This document shows, in pieces, positions 6,688-14,014 of a DNA stretch of 16,733 nt. Both the position numbers and the translations under genes were made by a program. Within the stretch, counting starts at the first letter, position 1. Every line of letters starts with the position of its first letter. Source of the DNA: Anaerolineae bacterium (GTDB lineage Bacteria; Chloroflexota; Anaerolineae; JACIWR01). The notes under the pieces were generated by a model that saw only the letters and a program-made list of their open reading frames with translations, was not told the DNA's origin and searched no databases. The stretch spans positions 1-16,733 of the forward strand of contig JAGGZG010000255.1 in assembly GCA_021162125.1 (NCBI GenBank), in the 5' to 3' direction.

Positions 6688-7764
6688 TCAGTCAATCGGA
6701 ACTTCCAGGGTTACCTTGGTGCCCCGGCCCACGCCGCTTTCGAACGTGAGGTGGCCGCCCAGCATCTCCACCCGCTCCTGCATGGTGGCAATGCCCAGGG
6801 TCTTCTGCTGGCGGGCGGAGGCCATCGCTTCGGCCACGTCGAAGCCGATTCCGTCATCCTCGACCACGGCGCGCACCATTTTCGGTTCTATGTCCAGGAT
6901 AACCTGGATGCGGGTAGGTTGGGCGTGCTGGCGGGCATTGTTGAGCAATTCCTGCACGACGCGGAAAACGGTCACCTCGGTATAGGGAGGCATACGGCGT
7001 TCTTTGCCGGAGATGGACAGGTTGGTCGGGATTCCGCTTTTATCGGCAAAGCCTTCTACGTAGCGTTTCAAGGTCGGGATCAGGCCCAGGTCGTCAAGCA
7101 TCATCGGCCGCAGCTCGAATATGAAATCACGGGTTTTCTGGAAAGTGTTGTTGACCGCATTTTTGAGGGCGGCCAACTCTGCGCGTGCTCGCTCCCTGTC
7201 CATATCGAACAGACGCTCGCAAATTTCGGCCTGTAGGATGAGGTTGGTCAGGCTCTGAGCCGGCCCATCGTGCATTTGTCGGGCCAGGTGCTGGCGTTCA
7301 TTTTCCTGGGCCTCGATGATGCGCACGATCATTTGTTGGCTGGCGGTTTGGGGAACGCAGCTCGGCTCTGCCGTCTCAACGATCGGTATCTCCTGGTCGG
7401 CGACCTCCAGGAAACGGCGCAGCAGGTCGGCGTGCTTTTGTAAGTGCTGCTGGTCGCTCTGAAGTTTCTCCAATTGCCCTTTCATCATAAACAGACGTTT
7501 CTGGGCTTCCTGGGCGGCGGTGTAGGTTTCCTGAATGTCCGAGCGAGGCACGGTGTCGAAGTTGGCCTCAATCTGGCGCAGGCGGTTGGTGATTTGCGCA
7601 TTCCGGCGGGCCAGCCGGTCTACCTCACCACTGCTCTGTTGGATCAGCAGGTCAATTTCTTTGAGCTCTTTCTGCGTCTGCTCGAATTCCTTGCGGCTGT
7701 CCTCGATAAGCTGCTGGAGAGGGGAAAGGGTAGGTGTAGGCGTAGTTTGTTCTTTATCGTTCAT
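6688..7764 (-). CDS. DegS-like cytoplasmic sensor histidine kinase
   Basis: This 358-residue HisKA_3 kinase has no membrane segment. Residues 15-125 are rich in Glu/Gln/Leu/Lys and predict a long coiled coil, like the sensor half of Bacillus DegS, with related phrases ('RRIEANF'-like start, then helix). The dimerisation/phospho-acceptor helix reads 'RIIEAQENERQHLARQMHDG', with His 165 followed by D-G-P-A-Q. 'LRPMMLDDLGLIPTL' (218-232) is a DegS-type signature. The ATPase domain has the N box (QELLNNARQHA, about 271-281), D-D-G-I-G-F (303-308) and a G-R-G-T loop (346-349). ATG 7764 has GAGGAG upstream. It is the last gene of a three-gene operon, 51 bases after the response regulator, and is the only one of the two kinases with a phosphorylatable His. 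Confidence 0.9.
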   Translation of the reverse strand: MNDKEQTTPTPTLSPLQQLIEDSRKEFEQTQKELKEIDLLIQQSSGEVDRLARRNAQITNRLRQIEANFDTVPRSDIQETYTAAQEAQKRLFMMKGQLEKLQSDQQHLQKHADLLRRFLEVADQEIPIVETAEPSCVPQTASQQMIVRIIEAQENERQHLARQMHDGPAQSLTNLILQAEICERLFDMDRERARAELAALKNAVNNTFQKTRDFIFELRPMMLDDLGLIPTLKRYVEGFADKSGIPTNLSISGKERRMPPYTEVTVFRVVQELLNNARQHAQPTRIQVILDIEPKMVRAVVEDDGIGFDVAEAMASARQQKTLGIATMQERVEMLGGHLTFESGVGRGTKVTLEVPID

Positions 7765-7815
7765 GGAATGCTCCTCATCTATCGCCCATCGCCCGTCAAA
7801 TCCGGCGGTCTGTTG

Positions 7816-8502
7816 TTACAGTGTATCTTGCAGCCGCACCCATCCCCGACGCAGGGCGTAAAGGGCGGCCTGGGTGCGGTCGTTGACGGCAAGTTTACGC
7901 AGGATCGAGGTTATGTGGTTCTTTACTGTCTGGTGGCTGATCCCCAGCTCGCGAGCGATCTCTCTGTTGCTCATCCCGCGGGTGATCAATTGTAGGATCT
8001 CCATCTCGCGGGGGGAAAGGGGCATAAACAGCTTATCGGCCTCGCCCCACACTCCGTCCAACTGTTCAAACTCTTTCAACAGCCAGGCTGCTACCTGGGG
8101 CTTGTCCAATACATTGTCCTCTATTACGTAATGGCCTTCAGCTACTTGGCGTACAGCCTCCACCAGCTTGTCGGGAGTAACGTCCTTGGGATAGTAAGCA
8201 GCCGCGCCGGCACGGAGGGCGTGGAAAACCTGCTCGTCGTTGTGGTAGGCGGTGAGCATAATCACGGCGGTGTTGGGCAGGTCCGTTTTCAGACGGCGGG
8301 TAACCTGTAGCCCGTTCATGGAGGGCAGGTTGATGTCCATAAGCACCACGTCCGGCGTCAATTCGCGGGCCATGCGGAGGGCTTCTTCCCCGTCGGCTAC
8401 CTCGATGACGACTTCTATGTCCTCCTCAGATTCCAAGACACGGCGCAATCCCTGGCGAAAGAGGGGGTGGTCGTCAACGAGCATCACGTCAATTTTCTTC
8501 AT
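7816..8502 (-). CDS. NarL/DegU-type response regulator
   Basis: This 228-residue protein has a receiver domain (about 4-120) with acidic pair D10-D11, phospho-acceptor D56 in 'VLMDINLP', T84 and K106, all the switch residues. A linker of about 35 residues leads to a LuxR-type helix-turn-helix (about 162-225) with 'LSPREMEILQLITRGMSNREI' cut here to its key feature, S-P-R-E, and 'QTVKNHITSILRKL'. It should bind DNA when phosphorylated. Its ATG (8502-8500) overlaps the TGA of the preceding kinase homologue as ATGA, with GGAGGTG just upstream, so the two are translationally coupled. The intact DegS-like kinase downstream is the likely phosphodonor. Target genes are not evident. Confidence 0.93.
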   Translation of the reverse strand: MKKIDVMLVDDHPLFRQGLRRVLESEEDIEVVIEVADGEEALRMARELTPDVVLMDINLPSMNGLQVTRRLKTDLPNTAVIMLTAYHNDEQVFHALRAGAAAYYPKDVTPDKLVEAVRQVAEGHYVIEDNVLDKPQVAAWLLKEFEQLDGVWGEADKLFMPLSPREMEILQLITRGMSNREIARELGISHQTVKNHITSILRKLAVNDRTQAALYALRRGWVRLQDTL

Positions 8503-9449
8503 TCGCTCTCACCTCCAACAGACAGCGTATAAGCTTCGGTCGTGGATGATGGAGCAGGAGAAACAGGGTAAGGCACTGTCAGTACCACGCGGGTCCCCCC
8601 GTCTCCTTTGTTGAATATTCGCAGCCTCCCCCCCAGAAGTAATGCACGGTCTCGCATGCCTATCAATCCCCGACGGCGTCCGATGGGTCTGTCCAACGGA
8701 GTCCAGGTAAAGCCTTTGCCGTTGTCCTCGACGACGAAAACCAGTGTATCGGGCCTGACCTCGACCTCCACGCTGACCTGGCTGGCTTCGGCGTGCTGGC
8801 GGACGTTGCGTAGGGCCTCCTGGATGATACGGAAGATGGTCACTTCCATTGTCGGAGGCAGACGCATAGTCAGGTCTTCCAGATGGGCGTGCACCTCCAG
8901 CCCGGTGGTGGCCTGAAAGCGCTCCAGGTAACGTTCCAAGCTGGCCGCCAGGCCCAGCTCGCCCAGGAGCAGTGGGGGTTGTAATTCCGCTACCAGGTTT
9001 TGCGTCGCTTCCAGGCCGGCACGTAGTTCGGCCTGGAGCAGGCGGAGGCCTTCGTGGGCGAGGGCCGGATCGTCGTCCAGTAAATGGTCGCACGAATCCA
9101 GCTCGAAAACGGCATTGGCCAGAAGCTGGGCTGGCCCTTCCTGGATCTCACGCGCGATTCGCTGTCGCTCTTCCTCCTGGCTCTGAATGAACTGAATCCG
9201 TGATTCGCCGTCGTAAGCCTCGGTGGTTGGATCTATCACGTACATGCTATCGGCCGCGCAGTGTTCTACCAGACGGTGTAGTCGCTCTATCAATGCTTGC
9301 CAGGCTTCGCTCTCGCTCGAGGGTAATGCCTCACTCCGGTGGGCGTCCTCCGCTCTTTGGATGAGGCCCTCCAGCTCCTCGCGCGCCCGGTCAAGGATCG
9401 CCACCGCTTCCGCAACGGTGTCCTGCAAGCTCTCGCCCCACGTAATCAC
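8499..9449 (-). CDS. DegS-like histidine kinase homologue lacking the phospho-acceptor His
   Basis: GTG 9449 is chosen because GGAGGT lies six bases upstream and the predicted transcript begins near 9467; this gives 316 residues. The N-terminus is a short helical region (about 5-60) without membrane segments. The HisKA_3 helix reads 'EEERQRIAREIQEGPAQLLA': the His of the family (DegS 'REIHDGPAQ') is Gln 103, encoded CAG, and the Asp is Glu 104, while the phosphatase-associated Gln (Q108) is kept. The ATPase domain looks intact: N box Q-E-A-L-R-N-V-R-Q-H (N215), E-D-N-G-K-G-F near 241-247, and G-G-T-R. It should bind ATP but cannot autophosphorylate at the usual site. It may be a phosphatase for the adjacent regulator or a partner of the intact kinase at 6688-7764. 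Confidence 0.85.
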   Translation of the reverse strand: MITWGESLQDTVAEAVAILDRAREELEGLIQRAEDAHRSEALPSSESEAWQALIERLHRLVEHCAADSMYVIDPTTEAYDGESRIQFIQSQEEERQRIAREIQEGPAQLLANAVFELDSCDHLLDDDPALAHEGLRLLQAELRAGLEATQNLVAELQPPLLLGELGLAASLERYLERFQATTGLEVHAHLEDLTMRLPPTMEVTIFRIIQEALRNVRQHAEASQVSVEVEVRPDTLVFVVEDNGKGFTWTPLDRPIGRRRGLIGMRDRALLLGGRLRIFNKGDGGTRVVLTVPYPVSPAPSSTTEAYTLSVGGESE

Positions 9450-9473
9450 GTCTCCACCTCCGGCTCTTTGAGT

Positions 9474-9503
9474 AGTATACCACAGAATAGCGCCTTTGCG
9501 CAA
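9474..9503 (-). promoter_or_regulatory. Promoter of the two-component operon
   Basis: Read on the - strand: TTGCGC (9503-9498), an 18-base spacer, then TATACT (9479-9474) preceded by a TGG extended -10. Predicted start of transcription is near 9467, leaving a leader of about 18 bases that contains the GGAGGT of GTG 9449. This supports the GTG start. Confidence 0.65.
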
Positions 9504-9605
9504 GGAATCTGAGAGGTGGAGCTGCTAACGTGGTCTGCCCTGGTAGCGCTCACGCCGGAGTCTTCGACGTGCTCAGTCGAGCTGCCTGCGGGAAGGTATG
9601 AGCGG

Positions 9606-9929
9606 TTACCTGTACGTCTCGACGATTTTGAGTATCTCGGCGATCCAGCGGCCAATGACCGGCACCCACTGCAACTGTCCTAGCAGGTAAAGGAGCATGG
9701 CCATCATCAGGGTGGCCCCAACTGCGCCACCCACTCCCCTCATTACCCCGCCCAAGAAGTTGTAGAAGAGAAACCGGCTTGGCCGTTCAACCATCTCGAA
9801 ATAGCGTGGCCCGCGCATTCGCTCGATCATCCTGGTCAGTTCGGTGAGGGCCTGAGTGAGCCGTACAATCTCGTTCACGTTGGTATTGGCCAGTGGGTGT
9901 CTGGCGTCATCTGACTCCATTGACTCCAT
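9606..9929 (-). CDS. DUF5665-like small membrane protein
   Basis: This 107-residue protein begins with a helical, charged stretch (about 15-45: 'NEIVRLTQALTELTRMIERM'), then 'RPSRFLFYNFLGGVMRGVGG' leading into a hydrophobic segment (about 66-86), and ends 'VPVIGRWIAEILKIVE'. This pattern, an Arg/Phe/Asn-Phe stretch, Gly-rich entry into a membrane helix and a 'PVIG-x-x-I-A-E' tail, is what I recall of DUF5665 proteins, which have no known function. Start ATG 9929 has GGGAGG eight bases upstream; ATG 9920 (the second Met) is also possible. It lies 66 bases after the mtaB stop on the same strand, so it is probably the last gene of that unit. Confidence 0.7.
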   Translation of the reverse strand: MESMESDDARHPLANTNVNEIVRLTQALTELTRMIERMRGPRYFEMVERPSRFLFYNFLGGVMRGVGGAVGATLMMAMLLYLLGQLQWVPVIGRWIAEILKIVETYR

Positions 9930-9995
9930 GCCTGGTGCCTCCCGATTCCTGGTATACTGAGTGTTTATGAGGAGTGTGCGAGCAGGTCATTGCTG

Positions 9996-11285
9996 TTAGT
10001 GAATCTGCCGGACAACCAGCGGAACGCCGCGCATCCCGGCAGAGGTCACGGCGATCAAGCGCGTGGGCAATAGGGTGTTGGTCAGGTCCTCCTCGCTGGT
10101 GGTGGTCACTCGGATGTAGTTGTCCGTCAGGCCCGACCACGTACATCCCCGCGCCGCGTTTCTCCTGTGTTCCCACAGTACCTCCAGCGTCTGACCGACG
10201 AACGCCCGTTGGAACTGGGTAGCCATTCGTCGCCCGATGGCGGCCATCTGCTTGGCACGGGCTTTCTTCACGGTGTGGGGCACCTGGTCGGGCATTGCTG
10301 CTGCGGGTGTGCCGGGCCGCATTGAGTAGGGAAAAACGTGCAGCCTGGCGAAGGCCATTCGGGTGACGAACTCGCAACTGGTGGCGAATTCCTCCTCGCT
10401 CTCGCCGGGAAAACCGACGATGATGTCGGTGGTGATGGCCAGACCGGGGATGGCCTCTCGCGCAGCGGCCACTATCTGGGCAAAGGTGGTCGTGGTGTAG
10501 CGCCGGCCCATGCGACGGAGGGTGGCGTCGCAGCCGCTTTGCAACGGCAGGTGCAGGTGGCGGCACAGACGGGGGTTCTGCCACAGGTCGAAGAAGTCCG
10601 GGGAGATGTCCCACGGTTCGATGGATGACAGCCGCAAGCGGGGCACGTCGGTCTCCGTCAGGATGGCCGTCACCAGTGAGCGCAGGTCGCCCTGGGAGGC
10701 TCCTCCGGCATCCCGCCCGTAGGCCCCGACGTGCACGCCGGTGAGGACGATTTCTTTGTATCCCTCGGCAACAAGAGCGCGAATTTCCTCCAGGATCGCG
10801 TCGCGGGGGCGACTGCGCTGCCGGCCCCGGGCCACGTGCACGATGCAGTAGGTGCAGGCGTTGTCGCATCCATCCTGGATTTTGACGAAGGCGCGAGTGC
10901 GGGCGACTGGTGGCCGGGTGTCAGCGACAGGCTGCTGGTGGCCGGTCTCCGGGAGACGGAAGCCGGCCGACCGGATGAGATCGAGCAAGCGGGCTTTGTC
11001 CTCGTTGCCCACTGTCAGATCGGCCTCCAATGGCTCCGTGGTCACTTCGGCGTAGCAGCCGGTGATCACCAGGCGTGCGTCTGGATTCAGGCGGCGCAGG
11101 CGGTGGGCCGTCTGGCGCGATTTGCGAGCAGCGACGTGGGTCACCGCGCAGGTATTCAGGATGCACAAGTCCGCCGCCTCTGCTGAGGCCACCAGCTCGT
11201 GTCCGGCAGCGACGAACTGGCGGGCCAGAGTCTCCATCTCGCTTTGATTCAGTTTGCAGCCCAGCGATTCCAGGTAGACGCGCAT
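9996..11285 (-). CDS. mtaB: tRNA (t6A37) methylthiotransferase
   Basis: This 429-residue radical SAM enzyme adds a methylthio group to t6A at position 37 of ANN-decoding tRNAs. The N-terminal UPF0004 domain has the second-cluster cysteines C10, C46 and C77 ('ESLGCKLNQSE', 'LNTCAV', 'TGCYAE'). The radical SAM motif C140-x3-C144-x2-C147 ('GCDNACTYC') follows, then 'GVHVGAYG', 'SSIEPWDI' and 'HLPLQSG'. 'FPGESEEEF' and 'HVFPYS' are also family features, and a C-terminal TRAM-like region begins near 365. 'SLGCKLNQSE' and 'SSIEPW' favour MtaB over MiaB and RimO. The start has no strong Shine-Dalgarno. A large imperfect inverted repeat lies between this gene and the upstream lipoprotein gene, so it may have its own promoter, which I could not identify. 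Confidence 0.93.
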   Translation of the reverse strand: MRVYLESLGCKLNQSEMETLARQFVAAGHELVASAEAADLCILNTCAVTHVAARKSRQTAHRLRRLNPDARLVITGCYAEVTTEPLEADLTVGNEDKARLLDLIRSAGFRLPETGHQQPVADTRPPVARTRAFVKIQDGCDNACTYCIVHVARGRQRSRPRDAILEEIRALVAEGYKEIVLTGVHVGAYGRDAGGASQGDLRSLVTAILTETDVPRLRLSSIEPWDISPDFFDLWQNPRLCRHLHLPLQSGCDATLRRMGRRYTTTTFAQIVAAAREAIPGLAITTDIIVGFPGESEEEFATSCEFVTRMAFARLHVFPYSMRPGTPAAAMPDQVPHTVKKARAKQMAAIGRRMATQFQRAFVGQTLEVLWEHRRNAARGCTWSGLTDNYIRVTTTSEEDLTNTLLPTRLIAVTSAGMRGVPLVVRQIH

Positions 11286-11328
11286 GGTTCACTCTTTTGG
11301 ATACGGATTAGAGGGTGTCCGAAAATTC

Positions 11329-11409
11329 ACCACGAAGGCACCAAGACACCAAGAAACGGAGGAGTTACCTGCTCTTTAATGTCACTTGGTGCCTTTGTGC
11401 CTTGGTGGT
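11329..11409. repeat. Long imperfect inverted repeat, 'accacgaaggcaccaag' family
   Basis: The 25-base arms 11329-11353 and 11385-11409 are complementary at 22 positions, with a 31-base centre. Inside each arm, units such as 'ggcaccaag' and 'acaccaag' recur. The sequence is of the type dispersed in many Chloroflexota and other environmental genomes (from memory). It separates mtaB from the lipoprotein gene and could fold into a stable hairpin in either transcript. Confidence 0.75.
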
Positions 11410-11434
11410 CTGTATCTTCATCTCGGCATTGCTG

Positions 11435-11848
11435 CTACTGCACAGAGAATGTCACCGTCTGAGCCAGCACATCGTCGAGGAAGATCTCCACTTTGTAATC
11501 GCCCTGTGGCCAGGGTTGATCACTGGACAGGTAGGCAGCGACGTAGCCGGAGCCGGATTTGTCCAGCGTGAGCGGTTGCTCGTACAGGAACTCGTCGCCG
11601 TAGTACCATTTCCAGGTCATAGTCTGCCCCTGTTTCAGATTAGATGCTTTGACCGAGCAGTAGAAAGTGTCCTCCGGCGCGTAGGTCGAGGTTTCATTCA
11701 CCGGCTTATAGTCGTCGGTGATGTCCTTGCAGGTCACGGCACTCTCGATGGTTGGCTCGCCTTTTGTAAGGTTACAGCAGGCCAGGGAGACGAAGCTCAA
11801 TACGGCGAGTGACAGGACGAGGACTAGTAAACGGGTGAGTTTAGACAT
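11435..11848 (-). CDS. Small secreted lipoprotein of unknown function
   Basis: ATG 11848 has AAAGGAG six bases upstream, giving 137 residues; an in-frame ATG at 11896 would add 16 residues but lacks this signal. A basic start and long hydrophobic helix (about 5-24) end in 'VSLACC', a slightly atypical lipobox (Ser at -3) before tandem Cys 24-25. The mature part has two further Cys ('AVTCKDI', 'FYCSVK') that could pair. The C-terminal half alternates aromatic and polar residues ('TWKWYYGDEFLYEQ', 'PQGDYKVEIFLDD'), suggesting an immunoglobulin-like beta sandwich. Close relatives seem confined to Chloroflexota-type genomes in my recollection, with no known role. It lies between thiI and mtaB, with inverted repeats on both sides. 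Confidence 0.7.
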   Translation of the reverse strand: MSKLTRLLVLVLSLAVLSFVSLACCNLTKGEPTIESAVTCKDITDDYKPVNETSTYAPEDTFYCSVKASNLKQGQTMTWKWYYGDEFLYEQPLTLDKSGSGYVAAYLSSDQPWPQGDYKVEIFLDDVLAQTVTFSVQ

Positions 11849-11880
11849 GTTGCTCCTTTCTGTGTAAGGCGATGCCCTAC

Positions 11881-11980
11881 GGGGATAGCGCAGCAAATCC
11901 CTGGGGAAAACGAGGGGTACCCCCTCGTTTTCCCTCCCCCCAACACTTTGCGGGCAGCGCTGACTCGTTGCTCTATCCCC
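11881..11980. repeat. Nested inverted repeat downstream of thiI
   Basis: An inner perfect 14-bp stem (11904-11917 with 11921-11934; gggaaaacgagggg) has a tac loop. An outer pair, ggggatagcgcagcaa (11881-11896) and ttgctctatcccc (11968-11980), matches apart from a three-base insertion. The inner hairpin lies 50 to 80 bases past the thiI stop (read on -) and could act as a weak terminator; on that strand it is followed by gttttcccc only for part of the stem, so a real T-run is lacking. Confidence 0.6.
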
Positions 11981-11983
11981 TCG

Positions 11984-13102
11984 TTATTGTGACAGGCGTT
12001 CCAGTTCGGCGATGATCTCTTGCAGTTTGGGCAGATGCGCGCGGGTGAGGGGATTGGGTGGGAGGAAAGGGCATCTCTGGCTCCGGCGCGTGGACACCTC
12101 GAATGTTCCAATACGACGGGCCAGGGCCACGATCTCGGTCTTGTCCATCCCGATCAAGGGGCGCAGCACCGGCTTATCCAGGCCGTAGGTAATGGCTGCC
12201 AGGTTGTTCAGTGTCTGGCTGGCCACCTGGCCCAGACTGTCACCCATGATGATGGCCTGCGCTCTGTGCAGATCGGCCAGCTCGCTCGCTTTGCGCAGGA
12301 GCGCTCGTTTGCAGAAAATGCACGTCCATCGCACCTCGCCGATGTGGCGCAGCTTCTCCACGATTGGCCCGACGATTTCGGCGTGGTCCAGCACGATGGG
12401 TTTGATGTCCCAGCCGTAAGCGTAGCGTTCCAGTACGGCGCAGTTGTCCATCGCTTTGGCTGTCTCCACCTCGCTCGAGGTGAAGTGGACAGGGATTACC
12501 CCGCAACCACGGCGCATCATCAGCCAGGCGGCGACGGGGGAGTCAATCCCGCCGGAGAGCAAGACCATCGCCCGGCCCTGCGTACCCAGCGGCAGTCCAC
12601 CTGGGCCGGGAATTGAGCGCCCGAAGACGAGGGCATATCCCTCGCGCACCTCGATGCCAATCTCCAGGTCGGCTGCGGCGGAGAGATCCACCCGCGCTCC
12701 GGTCGCAGCCTGAACGTAACCTCCCACCACGCGATTGATCTCCGGGGAGATGAGGGGAAATCGCTTGTCGGCGCGGCGGGCGGCGGTGTGGAAGCTCATC
12801 GCCGGGTTCAACCCTGCCTCGCGGGCCAGGCGGAGCGCTGCGTCTTTGATGTGCTCGATATCGGCGGGGACCTGGGTCACCGGGCTGAGGGAGACTACAC
12901 CGAAGACGCGCTGCAAATGCGTCACCGCTTCCTCGACGGCGTCGGTCTCCACGTAGATTCGCTGCCCCTCGCTGGTCACCGTGCCCGGCAGTCCATTTTT
13001 CTTCAGGCAGTCGCGCAGGTTGCGCCGCAGCCGCTTGATGAAAAAATTGCGGTTCTTGCCTTTCAGTCCGATTTCCCCGTAACGAATCAGGATCAGGCCC
13101 AT
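11984..13102 (-). CDS. thiI: tRNA 4-thiouridine sulfurtransferase, short form
   Basis: This 372-residue enzyme activates U8 of tRNA with ATP and inserts sulfur to make s4U; in some organisms ThiI also supports thiazole synthesis. Order: ferredoxin-like N-terminus ('LIRYGEIGLKGKNR'), THUMP (about 60-165), then the PP-loop 'LLSGGIDSPVAAW' (181-193). 'CIFCKR' (C261, C264) corresponds in place to the conserved ThiI Cys, and 'GDSLGQVASQTLNNL' (287-301) is a family hallmark. The C-terminal rhodanese domain of E. coli ThiI is absent, as in Bacillus-type proteins, so sulfur should come from a cysteine desulfurase directly. It starts 64 bases after the M50-like gene on the same strand. The Shine-Dalgarno is weak. 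Confidence 0.94.
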   Translation of the reverse strand: MGLILIRYGEIGLKGKNRNFFIKRLRRNLRDCLKKNGLPGTVTSEGQRIYVETDAVEEAVTHLQRVFGVVSLSPVTQVPADIEHIKDAALRLAREAGLNPAMSFHTAARRADKRFPLISPEINRVVGGYVQAATGARVDLSAAADLEIGIEVREGYALVFGRSIPGPGGLPLGTQGRAMVLLSGGIDSPVAAWLMMRRGCGVIPVHFTSSEVETAKAMDNCAVLERYAYGWDIKPIVLDHAEIVGPIVEKLRHIGEVRWTCIFCKRALLRKASELADLHRAQAIIMGDSLGQVASQTLNNLAAITYGLDKPVLRPLIGMDKTEIVALARRIGTFEVSTRRSQRCPFLPPNPLTRAHLPKLQEIIAELERLSQ

Positions 13103-13166
13103 AGTGTTTGCCTATCTATGCAAAGAGTCGGTTTTTTGCCTTCGCTGCGTTTCGGCTCAGAGAGTG

Positions 13167-13952
13167 CTAATCTCCCCTGCGGCGGCCGGCCAGTGCCCCC
13201 AGTGCCCAGGCGACGATGAACAGGGGCGTCAACAGGATCAGGTCAATAATCAACACCAGGGTGAGGGCGAAGATGGCCATATTGACGGCCTCCAGCAGAC
13301 TCAGTGGCAGGCGGGCCAACAGGTCCGAGGGGCCGATCCCGGCGAAGTACCACAGCGCACCACCCAGAGCGACGGTCAGTATCCCGACCAGAAACCACGA
13401 TCTGCGGTCCGATTTGCTAGGGAATATAAGGTTGCCGATGCTGAACAGCAGCCACAGCACAACCAGGTCGCTCGTGGAGTTCAGGTCAATGTGGGTTCTC
13501 AGGGTGGATAGCTCCGTGATAAGCTGGGGCGCACCCAGGAAGTAAGTGGGCATCGGGAAGTGAAAGCCGAGGGCGACGATAGCCACGAGGACTGCGCTGC
13601 CACCGATGAGCGGCGCGACCCCGATCAATGAGTTGCGGAAAGGGTCGGGCTGCTTGGCGGGCTGGATGTAGCCGAGAGCGATACCATTTTCTGTTTTCCG
13701 GGGCAGAAAGCTGATCTTGCTCACTTTCACGAACAGGAAAGTGGCGGCGACGTAGTGACAGACCTCGTGTACCACTGTGCCGGGGAACATCACCAGGGCC
13801 AGCAACCATACGGCGATGTCGCCGATGATGGGAACGGACAGCAATGCCCCGCCGATGAATTCCAGGAGCAGCGTTTTCATCAAGTAGAAAGCGCCCAGGA
13901 TGGCGATCAACCATCCCAGGGAGAAATACCACTCCGTGGCCGTCTCGATCAT
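13167..13952 (-). CDS. M50-like integral membrane zinc metalloprotease
   Basis: This 261-residue protein has about six hydrophobic segments (roughly 10-32, 45-75, 107-130, 163-177, 187-205, 215-250). H-E-V-C-H at 62-66, within the second segment ('FPGTVVHEVCHYVAA'), is the zinc-binding and catalytic motif of membrane-embedded proteases. A later 'PSKSD' (178-182) is in the place where this branch supplies the third ligand, here probably D182. 'GVAPLIGGSA' (111-120) is also typical. The branch is the poorly studied M50-related group rather than RseP itself, since there is no PDZ domain. It sits 62 bases after the zinc-ribbon gene and 64 before thiI. Its substrate is unknown; the neighbouring single-pass zinc-ribbon protein is a possible one. 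Confidence 0.78.
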   Translation of the reverse strand: MIETATEWYFSLGWLIAILGAFYLMKTLLLEFIGGALLSVPIIGDIAVWLLALVMFPGTVVHEVCHYVAATFLFVKVSKISFLPRKTENGIALGYIQPAKQPDPFRNSLIGVAPLIGGSAVLVAIVALGFHFPMPTYFLGAPQLITELSTLRTHIDLNSTSDLVVLWLLFSIGNLIFPSKSDRRSWFLVGILTVALGGALWYFAGIGPSDLLARLPLSLLEAVNMAIFALTLVLIIDLILLTPLFIVAWALGALAGRRRGD

Positions 13953-14014
13953 GAAGAATACGTCCTCGTCGTCGTGGCGGTAACTCCGCCGTGATTATGG
14001 AGCATGGCGGGTGT

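Noticed and set aside
6346..7236. + strand open frame spanning the convergent gene ends
   Set aside because: It crosses the terminator at 6597-6640 and is antisense to the DegS-like kinase; low-complexity Arg/Ser-rich translation.
7444..7995. + strand open frame of 183 codons
   Set aside because: Antisense to the kinase and response regulator genes, which have complete conserved motifs.
9948..9958. TGGTATACT as a + strand promoter
   Set aside because: No -35 at the proper distance and no + strand gene downstream; TATAC is nearly symmetrical, so either direction is equally weak.
9907..10869. - strand open frame of 320 codons in another frame of mtaB
   Set aside because: Pro/Arg/His-rich out-of-frame reading of a GC-rich gene with intact MtaB motifs.
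11315..11812. + strand open frame starting in the inverted repeat
   Set aside because: Its first part is the translated dispersed repeat and the rest is antisense to the lipoprotein gene.
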